Shown piece after piece: positions 11,863 through 23,480 of a DNA stretch of 64,000 bases (position 1 is the stretch's first letter; every line of letters begins with the position of its first letter). Source of the stretch: Gordionus sp. m RMFG-2023 (taxonomy: Eukaryota > Nematomorpha > Gordioida > Chordodea > Parachordodidae); contig NC_088775.1 of NCBI RefSeq assembly GCF_954871325.1, forward strand, positions 25,459,561-25,523,560, read 5' to 3'. The notes under the pieces were generated by a model. The model did not search any database. It was not told where the DNA came from and saw nothing but the letters and a program-made list of their open reading frames with translations. The position numbers and the translations under genes were made by a program.

Positions 11863-12110
11863 ATTATTTATTACCACGTTTTTGTATGATCTATCTTATA
11901 TTACACAAAACATAAATTATTACCACGTTTTGTATGAACTATCTTATGACATAACATAAATTAATACCACATTTTTGTGTGATCTATCTATATTAACAAT
12001 AAACTAATAAAAATATATTTAATATTTCTTCCGGGCTTATTATTTGTTAAAAAATTTTTTAAATATATATAGGATTAATAACCCGGCCGAAGGCCCGCCA
12101 AAAAAGGGGT

Positions 12111-12129
12111 CTGGGGGCGAAGCCCCCAG
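12111..12129. other. GC hairpin with GAA triloop in hAT-B 3' subterminal region
   Basis: CTGGGGGC GAA GCCCCCAG is a perfect 8-bp stem with a GAA loop in an otherwise AT-rich setting. It is preceded by a smaller GGCC GAA GGCC hairpin at about 12085. hAT-D has the same pair near 42745 and 42775. Confidence 0.85.
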
Positions 12130-12177
12130 AAATTTTGTAATCCCCCCCCCCTTAGGAAAATCCTGGCTACGCCTATG

Positions 12178-12400
12178 TTTGTATATTCTAACAATGATTT
12201 TAAAAGTTTGTTTTTAAATAAAAACTATCGGTTTATGTAATCAAACCTATTTATCTGTATATTCTTAAATTGTTTTTTAAAACTAACTTTGTTTTTTTTT
12301 TAAAACTATCGGTTTATGTAATCAAACCTGTTTTTTTATATATTCTTAAATTGTTTTTTAAAACGAACTATCGGTTTATGTATTCAAACCTTTGTGACAA
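12178..12400 (+). repeat. AT-rich ~85 bp tandem array, right segment
   Basis: The array resumes after hAT-B with units containing AACTATCGGTTTATG, TAATCAAACCTATTT and TATATTCTTAAATTG. It fades out near 12400. From 12400 to 12600 I see nothing recognisable. Confidence 0.8.
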
Positions 12401-12609
12401 ACATGAATTAGCTTTATTAATATATATATTTTATAAATATAAGCAAAATAAATAATATAATCATTACATTAACGACAATTTAAACAAAACCATATATGTT
12501 TTCGTGGTTTTATAAGAATATTTTGGCAACGGAAATGGTATCAATTTAAGCACAAATCGCACATTATAGATAAATCATTTTTCAAAATTATATCACATTT
12601 TTGACAAAG

Positions 12610-13543
12610 CTATGGTTCCGCTAAATTAAGATTATGTAAATCATTAAGTTTTATACATGCTTCCTTTGTAACATATGAAACAATGATACTAATATCGACA
12701 TCATCATTTTTAAGATATCGCATATCTCTCGAAATAGTTGGGTAGATATCATCATTGACAATTAGTTGCTGTTTTTCTATTTTATATTTAGCATAAATTT
12801 TCGATAATCTTGCTAAAATCCAAACAGCTTTTTCTATATTTGAAAGATTTGAGTAGGCCATGGGTTTATTTTTTGGAATTAAAAAAGTATACAAAGTATT
12901 TTAAAAAAATTTATAATTGGTATATTTTCTCTGGATTCTGGCAAAATTCTATTTGCTAAATTAAAATAAGGTTAATTAAAAAATATATATAAATACCTGA
13001 ATTTATATTGCTAGTTATTATGAAATTAATAAATTCTGCCTGAGAATTAGGTTGTTCTATTAAATATTAAGTTATAAAAAAATTTATATGAAAGATACTA
13101 CTTACTCCTATCTCGATATTTTCTATAGATATTTGATTATTTATCTTCTTTTTTCTGGATAATCCAATAACTGTTAGGATTCTTTACGCCTGCCATATCT
13201 TTTCATACTAGCTGGTAATGTTAAATTACATATTTTGCTCTCCGAATTCTTTTTATCTAAAAGAGTTAAAACAATTTTTCTTATCATATTTAAAAATGCA
13301 AACTAATAATTTAAATTTATTTAAAAATGAAACTACAAATAATTTGATACTTTGATCATGTTTTTGTTGTTTGTCACTTTCCAAAATCATGTCAGTATCT
13401 TATATGAAGTTATATATTTCTTTTAATTTAAATCAAGAGCAATTATTACTTTGTATAATAGCTGATACTTTCATCTGTAAGTCTGGGGTATCTTGAGGAT
13501 AAACTTCAATTAAAAATAGTTTTCTCTTATCCTTCTTTGGTTG
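12610..13543 (-). pseudogene. relic of a multi-exon gene, possibly FAR1/SWIM-type protein tail
   Basis: On the minus strand from 13543 downward one reads QPKKDKRKLFLIEVYPQDTP continuing DLQMKVSAIIQSNN. Further along is LTLPASMKRYGRRKES followed in another frame by LTVIGLSRKKKINN. The pair resembles the GRPKG...LTxIGLPKKK tail seen in FAR1/SWIM-domain MULE-like proteins. Likely short introns (GTAAGTAG...TTTAATAG near 13105-13060) separate exons reading EQPNSQAEFINFIITSNI and a last open frame at 12894-12610 (MYTFLIPKNKPMAYSNLSN onward, 94 residues). hAT-C inserted at its 5' side. I do not recognise the last exon; the family link rests on one motif and is tentative. Confidence 0.4.
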
Positions 13544-14342
13544 CAATGGCTTAGCCAGGATTTATCCATGGGGGGGGGGGTTAAATTTTCTGAGAGCTTC
13601 GCCCCCAAACTCTCTTTTTAAATTATGGCAATATTATGTGCTTTATTAGTGTCTAATCACTATAGTAACAGACATAAATAAAAAAAATATTAGTAACAAT
13701 TTTGGCTTTATTTATGATTAATAAGCGACTGAAAGCATTATTCTAAAAATTTATCTATGTTTAGTCAATTGTAAATTAATCCATCTATTTTAGAAAGAAA
13801 AAAATTTGCTCCCCGAACCATACATTTTTTAAGTTAACACAATATATCTGATAGAGTGTTAAAAATCGGTATGACTAAATACTGAATTGATAAAATGAAT
13901 TGCTAAAAAGCAATTAATCATAATCAATCAAAATTTTATTATGTATATTTTATTTAATAAATTTTTAAAACTTTTTTTAAAATATACTTAAATTATTTTT
14001 TTATTATATGAAGGATACTGATTAAATATCATATAATATATAATTTTATTTTGAGTTAATATTATTATAAAAGAAATATTTTCATAGCTTATTAAAACAT
14101 AAATAAATTTTTTTCAATTTTAAAAATTAACAAATATATATCCGTAAGAGGGCGTTATATGCGTAGATATGTAAGTATCATTTTAGGAAACCGGAATGAT
14201 GATTGGATAGCGCTTTTTTTATATTTGGGTATATATACATATGAAAAACCTAAAAATTTTAAAAAAAATTTAGGTTTCTTTAATGTTTAATTTATGAGTA
14301 GGTTTAGAATAGTAAAATAATGGAAATTTTCTAAGGTAAATA

Positions 14343-15798
14343 TTGCTGGCTTTATTTATCAAAATCTCTTAATTTTTGTTTTATATGTGTATATTTACGT
14401 GCTAAGCATTATCCTAAAAATTTTTTTGAAAATAATTTGATTTAACCGATTGCCGAGCTTAAAACCGACCACTTACTAAATATTCGATTGACCAAATTTA
14501 CTAGTAATACAATTTGAGAAATGTTGATTTTCGTTTTATATATCTATAAATACGTATAAAACATAATCCCAAAAAATATTTTTAAAATATCACTATTTGG
14601 CGGATAACCGACTCGTAACCGACCCAATGACTAAATACTGAATTGCTGGCGTTTTAAATCAAAATATCTTAATTTTTGTTTTATATGTGTATATTTACGT
14701 GCATAATTTGATTTGACCGATTGCCGAGCTTAAACCCGACCACTTACTAAATATTCGATTGACCAAATTTACTAGTAATACAATTTGAGAAATGTTGATT
14801 TTTTATATATCTATAAATACGTATAAAACATAATCCCAAAAAATATTTTTAAAATATCACTATTTGGCGGATAACCGACTCGTAACCGACCCAATGACTA
14901 AATACTGAATTGCTGGCGTTTTAAATCAAAATATCTTAATTTTTGTTTTATATGTGTATATTTACGTGCTAAGCATTATCCTAAAAAATTTTTTGAAAAT
15001 AATTTGATTTGACCGATTGCCGAGCTTAAAACCGACCACTTACTAAATATTCGATTGACCAAATTTACTAGTAATACAATTTGAAAAATGTTGATTTTCG
15101 TTTTATATATCTATAAATACGTATAAAACATAATCCCAAAAAATATTTTTAAAATATCACTATTTGGCGGTAACCGACTCGTAGCCCACCCAATGACTAA
15201 ATACTGAATTGCTAGCGTTTTAAATCTAAATATCTTAATTTTTGTTTTATATGTGTATATTTACGTGCTAAGCATTATCCTAAAAAAATTTTTGAAAATA
15301 ATTTGATTTGACCGATTGCCGAGCTTAAAACCGACCACTTACTAAATATTCGATTGACCAAATTTACTAGTAATATAATTTGAAAAATGTTGATTTTCCT
15401 TTTATTTATCTATAAATACGTGTAAAACATAATCCCAAAAAATATTTTTAAAATATCGCTATTTGGCGGATTACCTACTCGTAGCCCACCCAATGACTAA
15501 ATACTGAATTGCTGGCGTTTTAAATCAAAATATCTTAATTTTTGTTTTATATGTGTATATTTACGTGCTAAGCATTATCCTAAAAAATTTTTTGAAAATA
15601 ATTTGATTTGACCGATTGCCGAGCTTAAAACCGACCACTTACTAAATATTCGATTGAACATATTTACTTATAATTTGAAAAATGTTGATTTTCGTTTTAT
15701 ATATCTATAAATACGTATAAAACATAATCCCAAAAAATATTTTTAAAATATCGCTATTTGGCGGATAACCGACTCGTAGCCCATCCAATGACTATATA
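14343..15798 (+). repeat. MULE-1 left arm tandem array, five ~300-bp units
   Basis: Units start at GCTGGC-like positions near 14343, 14645, 14912, 15211 and 15511; the second is about 30 bp shorter. Each contains TTACGTGCTAAGCATTATCC, GACCGATTGCCGAGCTTAAA, ATAAATACGTATAAAACATA and TTTGGCGGATAACCGACTCG. Differences between units are few, suggesting recent homogenisation. Confidence 0.9.
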
Positions 15799-15799
15799 T

Positions 15800-16320
15800 T
15801 TAATTTTTCTCTATTCTATATCATCAAAGGCATTTAAAAAATAAAAGATAAATTTATTAAATTATTGTTAAACTAAAATACATTTGATTCATTAATTGTA
15901 ATAAAAACAAAGGCGCATAAATATATATAATTAAATGAGGATCAGATATTTTCTACTATCTTAATCTATATTTGATATTATCATTTCCTCATATAATTCA
16001 AAAAAAATTAACAAAATAGAAATTATGAATAAGAAATTAAATATAATATTGTAATGTAACGATATGAATAAAAATCAAAAACAAATTTAGTACCTATGCG
16101 CGATGCGAATAAAAAAAATATCAGTAAACATAATTTTTTTGGATAAAATCAAAAAAAAAGGGGATTGATAAAGTTGATTATATGATGGAGTATTTAATGA
16201 TTAGGATGAAGCAGTCTGTCTGATACAAAAATTTATTGTAAAATTAAAAGATTTATTTGATATATATATGAAAAAGAGTACGACGTTAAAGGGCCTTATT
16301 ATTTTTCAATTTTAATTTTT
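15800..16320. other. MULE-1 interior, no gene seen
   Basis: AT-rich sequence lies between the left array and the stop codon of the transposase fragment. It probably holds the 3' untranslated part, but no clear motif was found. Confidence 0.5.
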
Positions 16321-17205
16321 TTATTGATACTGTCCTATTTTTTTTATTCTAATTTTTTGACAAGGTTTTTTAGAATTTTTAGGCTTTAAAAGTATTAGCT
16401 CCCCACATGATGACATGACTTTTTCTCTTTCCCGTTTTTTACTACCTTTTATTAAATTTTCTACCTCACATTTTTTATCTTCCTCACTATATTTCTCCCA
16501 AAGTGATAAATCTATTTGAAATGACTTATACCCCTCAGCCAAATAAAATTCTCCTACTCCTATCAAAGCTCTTTCAAGATCTTTTTCTTGTATTTGTACC
16601 TTATTATATATAATATCAATCAAGTTGATTAAATTACATGATTTCCAATTAGTATAACTTTTAAAAACATGATTCATGGACTCACAATTGTTGTTAGTCC
16701 ATAAATCACATATAATTTTATTTTTTAATGGGAAATATACGTGATTATACAAATTTTTTTCTAAATAAGTATTAATATATTCTATAAAAAAATTATAGTG
16801 ATTAATTTTGCAAAATTTACGTAAATTATTAAGTTTATCAAAAAAAATATCATCAGATTTGGAAAATACCATGCCATTATCACCAAAAATTAAAGATATT
16901 ATCTTACTTCTTCTTACTTCGGGAACCCCCTCTTTATCTCTTAAATAATTTTTAATATTTTCTTTTATATGTCTTGTACATAATAATTGCATAGAATTCG
17001 GAAAATTTTGTTTTATGTAAGTATGTAAAGCTTTTTCATCATCTGTCCCAAAAATTATATTATTTTTATTAATAAGATTTTTTTTAAAAATTCCCTCTAA
17101 ATCTGAAAAGAAATTATTATATGTTTGGTAATCTGCATTTCCATGCAAATAAACTGGGCCAAGGAAAATTGGATAATCTTTAGTAGACTTAAGTTTGATA
17201 GACCT
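16321..17205 (-). pseudogene. MULE transposase fragment, 5'-truncated
   Basis: The open frame extends beyond its first methionine: STKDYPIFLGPVYLHGN precedes MHGNADYQTYNNFF, so the reading begins at about 17205, where the right repeat arm starts. Visible family features are the second catalytic aspartate in IIFGTDDEKAL (about residues 43-53), the cysteine/histidine pair in LLCTRHIKENIKNYL, and the catalytic glutamate in NNNCESMNH at about residue 153. Lysine-rich sequence (KKREREK, KIRIKK) ends the protein. The part carrying the first catalytic aspartate and any N-terminal DNA-binding finger is missing, so it cannot be active. The remaining 275-plus codons have no stop, unlike most relics here, suggesting that truncation was recent. 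Confidence 0.88.
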
Positions 17206-18135
17206 TGCTTAGCACGTAAATATACACATATAAAACAAAAATTAAGATATTTTGATTTAAAACGCCAGCAATTCAGTATTTAGTCATTGGGTGGGCTACG
17301 AGTCGGTTATCCGCCAAATAGCGATATTTTAAAAATATTTTTTGGGATTATGTTTTACACGTATTTATAGATAAATAAAACGAAAATCAACATTTTTTAA
17401 ATTATATTACTAGTAAATTTGGTCAATCGAATATTTAGTAAGTGGTCGGTTTTAAGCTCGGCAATCGGTTAAATCAAATTATTTTCAAAAAAATTTTTAG
17501 GATAATGCTTAGCACGTAAATATACACATATAAAACAAAAATTAAGATATTTTGATTTAAAACGCCAGCAATTCAGTATTTAGTCATTGGGTCGGTTACG
17601 AGTCGGTTATCCGCCAAATAGCGATATTTTAAAAATATTTTTTGGGATTATGTTTTAAAATCAACATTTTTCAAATTATATTACTAGTAAATTTGGTCAA
17701 TCGAATATTTAGTAAGTGGTCGGTTTTAAGCTTGGCAATCGGTTAAATCAAATTATTTTCAAAAATTTTTTTAGGATAATGCTTAGCACGTAAATATACA
17801 CATATAAAACAAAAATTAAGATATTTTGATTTAAAACGCCAGCAATTCAGTATTTAGTCATTGGGTGGGCTACGAGTCGGTTATCCGCCAAATAGCGATA
17901 TTTTAAAAATATTTTTTGGGATTATGTTTTATACGTATTTATAGATAAATAAAACAAAAATCAACATTTTTCAAATTATATTACTAGTAAATTGGTCAAT
18001 CGAATATTTAGTAAGTGGTCGATTTTAAGCTCGGCAATCGGTTAAATCAAATTATTTTCAAAAAATTTTTTGGATAATGCTTAGCACGTAAATATACACA
18101 TATAAAACAAAAATTAAGAGATTTTGATAAATAAC
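17205..18135 (-). repeat. MULE-1 right arm tandem array, three ~300-bp units
   Basis: This is the inverse copy of the left array. Unit landmarks ACGCCAGCAATTCAGTATTT fall at about 17261, 17561 and 17836, with a final partial landmark at 18135. One unit lacks about 25 bp near 17655. The inner edge abuts the transposase fragment directly. Confidence 0.9.
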
Positions 18136-19015
18136 GCCAGCAATATTTACCTTAGAAAATTTCTATTATTTTACTATTCTAAACCTAATCATAAATTAAA
18201 CATCAAAGAAACCTAAAATTTTTTTTTAATTTTTAGGTTTTTCATATGTATATATACCCAAATATAAAAAAAGAGCTATCCAATCATCATTCCGGATTCC
18301 TAAATGATACTTACATATTTACGCATATAACGCCCTCTTACGGATATATATTTGTTAATTTTTAAAATTGTAAAAAAATTTATTTATGTTTTAATAAGCT
18401 ATGAAAATATTTCTTTTATAATAATATTAACTCAAAATAAAATTATATATTATATGATATTTAATCAGTATCCTTCATTTAATAAAAAAGAAATTTAAAT
18501 ATATTTTAAAAAAAGTTTTAAAAATTTTCATTAAATAAAATATACATAATAAAATTTTGATTGATTAATTGCTTTTTAGCAATTCATTTTAGCAATTCAG
18601 TATTTAGTCATACCCGTTAAAAATAATTATTTTAATTAAATTTTAAATGTAGATTATATTTATTATTAAAATAGTTTAGTAAAGATAAAATCCGCTTATT
18701 TATATACATTTATTTTAATAATAATATACAATAAAATAAATTTCAAAATGTAGAAATTTTTATGCAGATTAAAATATTAAAAATTTATTGTATATAACTA
18801 TATTTAAAAAAAATATAATTCAATAAAATATAAGTAATTCTTGTACGGTATTTAAAAAAATATAATTTAACAATTATAATTAATACAAAAGAATCAAAAT
18901 ATAAATAAATCTTATATGCAATACTTTTATTAAAAATATATAAATATTATGACTAAGAATTCATTATAATTAAGTTTTTCATACAAAAATTTTATAGCAA
19001 TTTTATGAATTGAAG

Positions 19016-21290
19016 TTATAAAGAGAGGTCTACTTTTCTCTGAGTTAATTCATCTAGAATCAAATTTTTATCTAGAATAATCTCCTTATAAATATCTAAA
19101 AGGACTAATCCATTTAAACGGTTTTCACCTGTGCTATTTCTTAAATAGGTTTTTAACCTTTTCAAAGTTGAAAAAGACTTTTCATTAGTACAGGTACTAA
19201 TCGGTAAAGTAGCTAAAATAAAAGGTAATGTTTTGATATTTGGCAGGGAATCTAAAGTGCAATTACACATGGTAAGGGCCTGCAAAGCATTTTTAGGTCT
19301 CAAAGAGTACTCTATTCTGTCAAGATTTTTATACCAAATTTCGACATCACAAAGTAACTTATCATACGATCCTAATAAATCACCAGAATAAAACTCTGAG
19401 ATTTTCTTAATATCCTCTTGCGTTTCACGTGTAATCAACAATTCAGACTCAACCGGCAGAAGAAAATAAAAACTTTTTAAAATAAAATTATGACTAATAA
19501 ATCTTTCTTTTAATTGAAATAAAAATGTGTCAATAAGGGGAATAAAAATATTTATTTTATAAAAATCCTCACTCAAAGAGGCATCAATATTTAAGCGATT
19601 GGACTTTCTATTTATAGAAAGTAGTTTATAAACTACTATAGGTTAAAAATTTCAATCCCAAACAAATTAGCGATCTCCTTTACTTTCTCGTAAATATCAT
19701 GAAATTTTTCATCCACATTTTCTCTGATATTTGTTAATATTTCAACAATATCCTTTGCCCTATTCATAACCTCTGTTAAATCCAAATCAATTTTTTAAAG
19801 CATTTTGCTAAAATCATATTTATAATTAAATAAAAATTATTCACATTGAATTGATATTAAAAATTGTGCCTTCGTAATCGCCTGTAAAAAATTTTCACCA
19901 TCTCAGGAATCCTTTTCTTTGCTGGATACGTAGGATTTGAGTGCTGCAAAAATAACTTCATATAATTTAATGAAGAGTCTCACTGATTGTTGTTTTTCGA
20001 TAAACCTAGTTGGGCAAAATCGTTTTAGTTTTTTTTTTGGATTATTTAAATCAATATCATCAAATGTTCCGATAAATAGCTGTCTCATTTTGGGTGGTGT
20101 GAAAAAGTCACAAACCAACGTTAATGTTTCTAAATTTAGAAAAATATATTAAATTATAAAAAGATATCTATAATACATAATAAAATCTAATAAATTCCAA
20201 TTAAATTTAAAAAAATTTACGTAAACTGTTCCGGATGTCTCGAATTTCACATGCCTTAGATATCATCAAATTTAGGCAATGTGAACTACAGTGAACATAT
20301 AAAGCAGTGCTATAAAGCTCTCTAATTCTTGACTGCACCCCATAACGTGACCACTCATTGAGAGAGCTTCATCATATCCCTGGCCTCTCATTAGATTTTA
20401 ATTTAAATCTAGATCTTGAAGGGATGCTAAAATTTCTTTGACTATATTCTTTGATTTAGTGTCATGTAAATCAATAAATTGAACAAAGAGTTCCTTCATT
20501 TTATAATCACCTGATTCCATATCAATAAACCTTATTGCTATGGATAATTGCTCTATGTTCCCAACATCCGAAGTTTCACCGGCCAGAACACTAAAAAATG
20601 GTGATGCTTTTACTTTTGTAGAAATTTCTTTCAGTAGAAACTTATTGCATATGGATATAATTTCATTTTGAATGCATGGACTAAGGTAGGTGACATTTTT
20701 AGCCTAGCTTTCAAAAATCTTTATATAATTATCATTATTGTTGCATAAAAGTTTCAGCAATTCCTTAAAATTCCCTTCATTATGAGAAGCCGAAAGTGGG
20801 CGCCAGCAGATACTCTATGAGCTCTTAATGCTAAGCCCTGCCTCCCTAGCCAAATGATTGCATCAATTATTATATTTATTCTGACTCTGTTGGTTGTAAC
20901 AATATAAAAATTTTTTTTATTCAATATATTAAATATTGATATCTTTTGATTCATAGAGATGGTTTTTAAAGCATCAGATATCTAACAAGAATTGAGATGT
21001 TATTTATTTTTTGGATAAAAATTAAAATTTTCAAAAGCATCTTTCCATCTTGTATATACTTGACTTACCAATGTTTTGAGTTTTTGTAACCCGGTTCCAG
21101 CATATCTTGGTGAAAAAATGACGCACACTTTACAAATGAATAAGCAAGCCACTTATATTTGTAAAGCCATGATGTTTGAAATGTTAAATTTCTTTTATCC
21201 AAGGACAATGGAAATTTATGGCATTTGTCAGGTGTCCAAATATTTTCAACAGCCAACAATTTTTCATTATCATTTTTAAACTGAAAATTT
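19016..21290 (-). pseudogene. hAT transposase relic of hAT-C, main coding part
   Basis: Read from 21290 down: IWTPDKCHKFPLSLDKRNLT and the TTF finger (LYKYKWLAYS, then CxxC-like VCVIFSPRYAGTGLQKLKTL and RWKDAFENF); IIIDAIIWLGRQGLALRAHR at about 20860 (DUF4371 core); FSVLAGETSDVGNIEQLSIA at about 20600-20540; MRGQGYDEALSMSGHV at about 20390-20340; LYVHCSSHCLNLMISKACEI; RFCPTRFIEKQQSVRLFIKL at about 20020; and the open last part from 19576 (FYKINIFIPLIDTFLFQLKE) through PISTCTNEKSFSTLKRLKTY to KVDLSL at the stop. A ~50-bp intron is likely at about 20150-20220. Several stops and frame changes are present, but the order is complete. It is clearly diverged from hAT-B, so a separate subfamily. Confidence 0.88.
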
Positions 21291-21704
21291 AAGTATAATG
21301 AAATATCTTTTTGAGGACATTGATTTTATATATTTTTTTTAAAATTTAAAATTATATATTTCAATGTGAATTGTAGGAGCAGCACAACAAGAAAAGAATA
21401 TAGTTTAAAAATATAGATAAAGATTCAAGTTACTTATTACAAATTTAAAAGACAGGGTAAGACATAGAAGGAAATTATTTGTTTTTATCTAAGATATAAA
21501 TTTTCACAATACTGCCCAACTCTGCTTGTGCTTATAATGTTCTAATATTTAAAGATTATTTGGGAATTTAGAATAATCAAAATGATGAGCTTTTCATATA
21601 AAAAAGGGTTATAACTAAATAAAGCACATTGCAAAATTTTAATAACTCAAAGAAAATAATATAATTTACAAATAAAAAAATAGAACTCAATTATATTATA
21701 AAAT

Positions 21705-22420
21705 ACCATACCATCATTTGATGATTTTCCAGCCAAATCAACTGAGAGCTCACATGCATTTATAATACATAATGTTTTTAATTATAAATGTTAAAGTTAT
21801 TAAAAAAATATATTTTTTTGTATGTTATGATTTGAATATTTAAATGATAGATGAATATTAAAGTTATCTGTAATGAACTTACATTTATTTCAAATTTTGC
21901 ATAAACAAATTTTTTTTGAACATAAAAACCCATTATTATTAACGAACGTCAATGTACGAATAATATTATAGATTATTGTTATTTTGCATAGAAAATGTTT
22001 TGTTTTTGTATAGCAATTTTTTATATATAAACTCGTAATTTTTTATAAATTATGATCAATACGATAATCAATCTGTATTTCAGTGTGTATTTGGAAATAA
22101 ATAACGTGTAATCTTTTAAAAGGTATTATTAGATTTATATTGAATATATTTATCTAACTATTATTTATACCTAAAACTTCCAAACACGACAATAAAAAAT
22201 TAAGAGAACTTATAAATGATAATTTCGAATTTTATACCATTATCATTTGATGATTTTATTATGGCTAATTCATTTGTTTTCCCTGGGTATAGTGGTTGTA
22301 TTTCTAATTGCAAGATTTAAATAAAAGAAATTATAAAAGTGAATACCATTACCATCGTCATTTGAGGATTTTGTTATTTCTAAATCAAATTACATAAATT
22401 TTATAAATGCCTTTTAGTAA
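21705..22420 (-). pseudogene. three related mini-exons at the 5' side of the hAT-C gene
   Basis: Minus-strand stretches at about 22400-22350, 22290-22235 and 21760-21710 read FDLEITKSSNDD, NELAIIKSSNDN and VDLAGKSSNDD. Each ends in a G followed by a GTA-type splice donor. The same acidic motif three times indicates exon duplication in the N-terminal region. Hydrophobic residues followed by SSNDD look like a SUMO-interaction-type motif, which is inference. Acceptors are not certain. Confidence 0.5.
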
Positions 22421-22763
22421 AAATTTTCTTATATCCATGTTGGAATTAAATAAAAAATAAACTAAAATTTTAAAAAATATCTAAATTTAGTTTAACAATT
22501 TAATTTTATTATTAAATTTATAAATATCTAATTAAACAATAAAATTATATTTACAAAAGATCTTTAATTGTTATTTAATATTTTATTAGTTCATAAAAAT
22601 ATATTTCATTTTGATATCGTATATTTTATTTATTTTATTTCTAAATTGAAACAGTTTTTTAAATAAAATAATAAAAATTAAAAAAAAAATTTTTTTTAGG
22701 GGTTATTGGGAGGAGGGAGGTTTTAACCCCAAACCCCCCCTTGTCTACGCCACTGTTTGGTTG

Positions 22764-23093
22764 TCTTCAATACATAAAAAATAAATAAAGTTTTTCCTTT
22801 TTTGTTACCCATCTTTTGTTTTAAAACATAAAAAATTAAATAAAGTTTTTGTTTTGAATTGTACATTTATGATTAACATATGGTTTTTGTGTTTTTTTCT
22901 TACTTAGGGGTTTTTCTTATTTTTGGATTTAATAGGGTGCTCGGCGAATATAAGTTAGAGATATTTAGGTCCGGGAGAACGCCCTGCATCCAGTGGTATA
23001 ATTAGAGTTTCGGAAAATATAGGGGATAGGTTTTATCTCTAATTATGTAAGATAAAACTACACAACTCCTTTCTGCAAAAACGTTCTTTTTTT
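22764..23093. other. no gene recognised
   Basis: AT-rich sequence with two ATACATAAAAAATAAATAAAG-like stretches (about 22770 and 22826) repeated ~55 bp apart, then a GC-richer stretch around 22935-23010 of unknown origin. Confidence 0.5.
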
Positions 23094-23480
23094 CACTTTG
23101 TGCCAATTTTATTTTATTTTATAATTGCACGTTTTATTTTATCTATATAAGGGGCAAATTTTTATACTAAAGATATACTTTATTTTTTGTTTTAAAATTT
23201 ACTTAAAAATATAATTATTTTTTGTACTTAAAAATATAATTTATTTGATTTAATTGATGCTTCTTAAATTTATAATTAATTATTTTCTTTTTTTTTAAAT
23301 AAAATTTAAAATATAAGTGTTGTAGTTGCTTTTAATAATCTAAAATGACGCATACCAAATCTCATCGAGATGTGCCACGTACCATCTGCCCCTAACTGAA
23401 GCCCCGACACTTCAAAATAAAATACCATTATCGAGGAAGGAGGCTGAGGTAGCATTAGGGTATGGATAGGAGGTTGTGGC
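23094..23480 (+). repeat. dispersed repeat family R1, copy 1 (possible LTR or promoter-bearing repeat)
   Basis: This matches 55519-55860 in the same order: CACTTTGTGCCAATTTTATT, TTATAATTGCACG, a TATA-like CTATATAAGGGGC, ACATACC-type sequence, and TGAAGCCCCGACACTTC. Such a layout would fit a terminal repeat or other promoter-bearing repeat. No partner repeat or target duplication was found, so the class is open. Confidence 0.4.

Larger units (their letters stand above)
8425..12177 (+). mobile_element. hAT-B, near full-length TTF-type hAT element
   Basis: The terminal repeats are CATAGGCGTAGCCAGG on the left and its inverse, ending GGCTACGCCTATG, on the right. A 7-bp direct repeat TTTGTAT flanks it (8418-8424 and 12178-12184). 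The expected 8-bp duplication would need only one T lost from a T-run. Inside the left end is a G-run/C-run pair; inside the right end are two GC-rich hairpins (see 12111-12129) and a C-run. At 3753 bp it has room for a whole transposase gene, and its coding remnant spans 9240-11862. It has the same ends and subterminal sequence as hAT-D (26511-42856). Confidence 0.9.
13867..18615 (-). mobile_element. MULE-1: MULE with long arms of ~300-bp tandem repeats
   Basis: The outer ends are CGGTATGACTAAATACTG on the left and the inverse GGGTATGACTAAATACTG on the right. A perfect 9-bp target duplication GTTAAAAAT lies at 13858-13866 and 18616-18624, the size typical of MULEs. The left arm is about 1.9 kb and the right arm about 1.4 kb. 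Each has a unique outer part of ~480 bp and then tandem units of ~300 bp (five on the left, three on the right, in inverse orientation). The only coding left is the transposase fragment at 16321-17205, cut at its 5' end by the right arm. It is probably a non-autonomous foldback-like derivative. Confidence 0.92.
13544..22755 (-). mobile_element. hAT-C, TTF-type hAT split by MULE-1
   Basis: The left end CAATGGCTTAGCCAGG and the right end (inverse of CAGTGGCGTAGACAAGG) are flanked by a perfect 8-bp target duplication TTTGGTTG at 13536-13543 and 22756-22763. Next to the ends are a G-run on the left and a C-run on the right. The transposase relic lies on the minus strand (19016-22420). Without MULE-1 the element is about 4.45 kb. 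The left subterminal part (13650-13820) matches 63840-63990, showing a second family member at the window edge. Confidence 0.92.

Noticed and set aside
19937-20152. Plus-strand frame opposite the hAT-C gene
   Set aside because: Antisense shadow of KRFCPTRFIEKQQS coding on the minus strand.
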